Below, piece after piece: positions 6,104 through 7,987 of a stretch of 7,987 nucleotides of DNA (position 1 is the first letter of the stretch; every line of letters begins with the position of its first letter). The translations under genes were made by a program, and so were the position numbers. The stretch spans positions 1 to 7,987 of the forward strand of contig JALREG010000023.1 in NCBI GenBank assembly GCA_023253905.1, read 5' to 3'. This stretch comes from Burkholderiaceae bacterium (GTDB lineage: Bacteria > Pseudomonadota > Gammaproteobacteria > Burkholderiales > Burkholderiaceae). The notes below the pieces were generated by a model that saw only the letters and a program-made list of their open reading frames with translations, was not told the origin of the DNA and did no database searches.

Positions 6104-6138
6104 GGCGGCCTCGCCCGGTCGGGCTGGCCGCCTTTTTT
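6104..6138 (+). terminator. Intrinsic terminator on the + strand, between dctM and dctP
   Basis: GGCGGCC (6104-6110) pairs with GGCCGCC (6126-6132), enclosing a second stem GCCC/GGGC (6113-6116 with 6121-6124) around GGTC. Six T follow directly (6133-6138). This is textbook rho-independent geometry for rightward transcription, but all flanking genes run leftward. It would therefore stop transcripts antisense to dctP before they enter dctM. On the minus strand the same sequence folds into a hairpin with no T tract after it, so it should not fully terminate the dctQMP message there, but it could stabilise the dctQM part. Confidence 0.75.
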
Positions 6139-6149
6139 ATGGGTAAAGC

Positions 6150-7454
6150 TTATCGGATCATGGCGTTTGGAATCATGAGGGCAATATCGGGAAACGCCAC
6201 GATGAGTGCCACACAGACAATCATCGCACCCCAGAACGGGGTAATGGCACGAAAGATCGCGCCCATGCTGGTGTCGGGCACCAGACCTTTCACCACAAAG
6301 ACGTTCATGCCCACTGGCGGGGAAATCAGGCCCATTTCAAGCAGGATCACCATGATGACGCCGAACCAGATCAGGTCGTAGCCGAGCGCCTTCACGATGG
6401 GGATCACGATGGGCAGCGTGAGCACCAGCATCGAAAAACCCTCGAGAAACATACCGAGCACCAGATAAAGCGCCATGATCAGGAGCAGCACCGCAAAGGG
6501 TGCAAGCGATGCGCCCGTGAGGAGGTCGGCAATTCGCCCGGGCAGTCCGCTTAGCGCAAGAAACGGCCCGAACACCAGCGCGCCCATCAGGATGAGAAAC
6601 ACCATGGCCGTGGTGCGTACCGTGTCGAGCAGAACCTGCTCGAGCACTGCGCGCTTGAGCTGGCCGGTGGCCCAGGCCCAGACGATGGCGAGGAAAGCCC
6701 CCACCGCGGCGGCTTCGGCCGGGGTGAACACGCCCGCATAAATGCCACCGATCGAAGCGAACACCAGACCCAGCATCGGCCCCGACTGTGCAAGCGCACG
6801 CCAGCGCTGCGGGAAAGTTGATCGCTCACCGGCCGGCCCGAGTTCAGGACGGAACGCGGTCCAGATCATGATGGTGATGACGAAGAGCAGCGTGAGCAGC
6901 AACCCTGGCAATACGCCCGCGAGCAGAAGTTTGCCGATCGACTGTTCGGTGAGAATGCCGTAGATCACGAAAGCAGTGCTGGGGGGAATGAGGATGCCCA
7001 GCGTTCCCCCCGCCGCTACCGTGCCGGCGGCGAGACCACCGTCGTAGCGGTAGCGCCGCATTTCCGGCAGACATACCCGCCCCATGGTCACGGCCGACGC
7101 CACACTCGACCCGGACACCGCTGCGAACCCGGCGCAGGACAGGATCGTGGCTGACGCCAGTCCGCCCCGCCAGTGGCCCACCCATGCATAGGCCGCTGCA
7201 AACAACGCCTGTCCCATGCCGCATGCCGAGGCAATGGACCCCATCAGCACAAAGAGCGGAATCACCGCCAGGTCGTAATAGGCCGCGTAGGAATAGGGAT
7301 AGGTGCCAAGCGCCATCAGCGCCGCATCAATGCCGTTCAGCATGGCGAAACCGATGCTGCCGACCAGGAACATCGCGATGCCGATCGGCATGCGAAGCGC
7401 AAGCAGGGCAAGCATGGCGACCAGGCCGAGGGCCCCGATCGCTTCTGAACTCAT
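6150..7454 (-). CDS. dctM: TRAP transporter large permease, DctM family
   Basis: This 434-residue polytopic inner-membrane protein is about the usual DctM length, with a dozen or so hydrophobic segments. It forms the ion-coupled (usually Na+) transport channel with DctQ. First-half landmarks are IPLFVLMGS (65-73), GFAAVSGSSVASA (109-121), LPEMRRYRYD (129-138) and GTLGILIPPS (150-159). Second-half counterparts are GIYAGVFTPAEAAAVGAF (237-254), FLEGFSM (336-342) and EMGLISPPVGMNVFVVKG (373-390). The ATG at 7454 overlaps the dctQ stop codon by 4 bp (ATGA) and has GAGGAG 5 nt upstream, so translation is coupled. A longer open frame reaches back to 7706 but lies inside dctQ in another frame and is not coding. 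Confidence 0.96.
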   Translation of the reverse strand: MSSEAIGALGLVAMLALLALRMPIGIAMFLVGSIGFAMLNGIDAALMALGTYPYSYAAYYDLAVIPLFVLMGSIASACGMGQALFAAAYAWVGHWRGGLASATILSCAGFAAVSGSSVASAVTMGRVCLPEMRRYRYDGGLAAGTVAAGGTLGILIPPSTAFVIYGILTEQSIGKLLLAGVLPGLLLTLLFVITIMIWTAFRPELGPAGERSTFPQRWRALAQSGPMLGLVFASIGGIYAGVFTPAEAAAVGAFLAIVWAWATGQLKRAVLEQVLLDTVRTTAMVFLILMGALVFGPFLALSGLPGRIADLLTGASLAPFAVLLLIMALYLVLGMFLEGFSMLVLTLPIVIPIVKALGYDLIWFGVIMVILLEMGLISPPVGMNVFVVKGLVPDTSMGAIFRAITPFWGAMIVCVALIVAFPDIALMIPNAMIR

Positions 7455-7954
7455 ATGCGCTCCTCGGTGGTCGAAATATGTCGCCAGCCCGACCACGCCT
7501 GCCCCAGACAGACCAGCGCAAACATCAGAGCGCCAAACGCGGCGCCCAACTTGAATGGCCAGTGCGGCCAGCGCAGCATGTTGCCGATCTGACTCCAGCC
7601 ATACACCGCCTCGGCCGCCACCCGCCAGGCGATGACCAGAAACAGAATGCCCCCGGCCAGCGACATGAGCGACGGCAACCAGCGGAGCGACGGACGATCC
7701 AGCCACCGATCAAGCAGATCCACGGCAATGTGTCCGCCGGTGGCACCACACCACGCCAGAGACAGAAAGACAATGAGCGCCATCGCATACTCGGTGGCCT
7801 CGAGCGAGCCCCGGAATGGCATGTTGAAAAAATAGCGGAGCACAACATCGACCACGGTGAGCACCGTGAGTGCAAGCAGGATCACACCCGCCCCCAGCGC
7901 CATCAGGCGCAGGAGCCGCTCGAATGCATTCTTCGGATTGTCAGAGCCGTTCAT
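7451..7954 (-). CDS. dctQ: TRAP transporter small permease, DctQ family
   Basis: This 167-residue inner-membrane protein has four predicted helices (about 18-40, 54-71, 96-118 and 133-153). The family pattern is visible as DVVLRYFFNMPF (36-47), the acidic EATEY at the start of helix two (Glu52, Glu55) and HIAVDLL (75-81). DctQ scaffolds DctM in the transporter. The ATG at 7954 has only a weak ribosome site. The same frame stays open to the window edge, so a slightly earlier start cannot be excluded, though the MNGSDNPKNAFERLL opening is typical. Coupling to an upstream gene is possible: another frame ends in a TGA overlapping this ATG as ATGA, and a third ends in TAA at 7964-7962. Either could be the end of a preceding gene whose body is outside the window. 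Confidence 0.93.
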   Translation of the reverse strand: MNGSDNPKNAFERLLRLMALGAGVILLALTVLTVVDVVLRYFFNMPFRGSLEATEYAMALIVFLSLAWCGATGGHIAVDLLDRWLDRPSLRWLPSLMSLAGGILFLVIAWRVAAEAVYGWSQIGNMLRWPHWPFKLGAAFGALMFALVCLGQAWSGWRHISTTEERI

Positions 7955-7987
7955 GCACGCTTTACCGAACCAGTCGTCCGATGGCCT

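Noticed and set aside
5235..6146. Long open frame of 303 codons on the + strand opposite dctP
   Set aside because: It is a high-GC shadow frame rich in His and Arg with no recognisable domain, while the opposite strand encodes an intact DctP. Antisense transcription is possible but not antisense coding.
7455..7706. N-terminal extension of DctM to 7706
   Set aside because: It overlaps dctQ out of frame; the family N-terminus and an ATGA-coupled ATG with a ribosome site lie at 7454.
7951..7987. End of a further leftward gene at the right edge (frames ending TGA at 7953-7951 or TAA at 7964-7962)
   Set aside because: Only about 7 to 12 codons are visible and two frames compete, so no gene can be called. 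Noted under dctQ as possible coupling.

Overview
The window is GC-rich, densely coded DNA that looks like a betaproteobacterium of the Burkholderiales (Alcaligenaceae/Bordetella-type). The reasons are the high-GC codon use, an orphan Bug/TctC-type periplasmic binding protein with a Tat-like signal, TRAP transporter genes, and FAH-fold and cyclase-family hydrolases. All of these are typical of accessory carboxylate/aromatic catabolic loci in that order. Genus-level assignment is inference only.

Layout from left to right: the last 28 codons of a SOUL-type heme-binding protein (+, 1-87). Then a leftward run of four genes read from right to left: CBS-pair protein (3021-2578), cyclase-family metal hydrolase (2478-1702), FAH-family hydrolase (1692-754) and a DUF2889 protein (718-98). 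A 269-bp divergent intergenic region (3022-3290) holds several inverted repeats. A rightward pair follows: Bug/TctC binding protein (3291-4262) and a short-chain dehydrogenase (4268-5038). From the right edge runs a leftward TRAP transporter operon, dctQ (7954-7451), dctM (7454-6150) and dctP (6071-5058), which converges on the dehydrogenase gene with only 19 bp between stop codons.

The genes read as a peripheral catabolic locus for an unknown organic acid. A TRAP system and a Bug binding protein would capture carboxylates outside the cytoplasmic membrane. The cyclase-family enzyme (metal-dependent ring or amide hydrolase), the FAH-family enzyme (C-C hydrolase, hydratase or decarboxylase of beta-oxo acids) and the SDR would process the substrate in the cytoplasm. 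DUF2889 has no known role but sits in the same transcription unit as the two hydrolases. No dioxygenase, CoA ligase or dedicated transcription regulator lies in the window, so the substrate cannot be named.

The most notable non-coding features are structural. A perfect intrinsic terminator (nested GC stem plus six T) sits between dctM and dctP but points against the direction of those genes. A GC hairpin at the SDR/dctP convergence has the SDR stop codon in its GTAA loop. I do not see a clearly new defence, mobile or RNA system: there are no tRNA or rRNA genes, CRISPR arrays, insertion sequences or phage genes.
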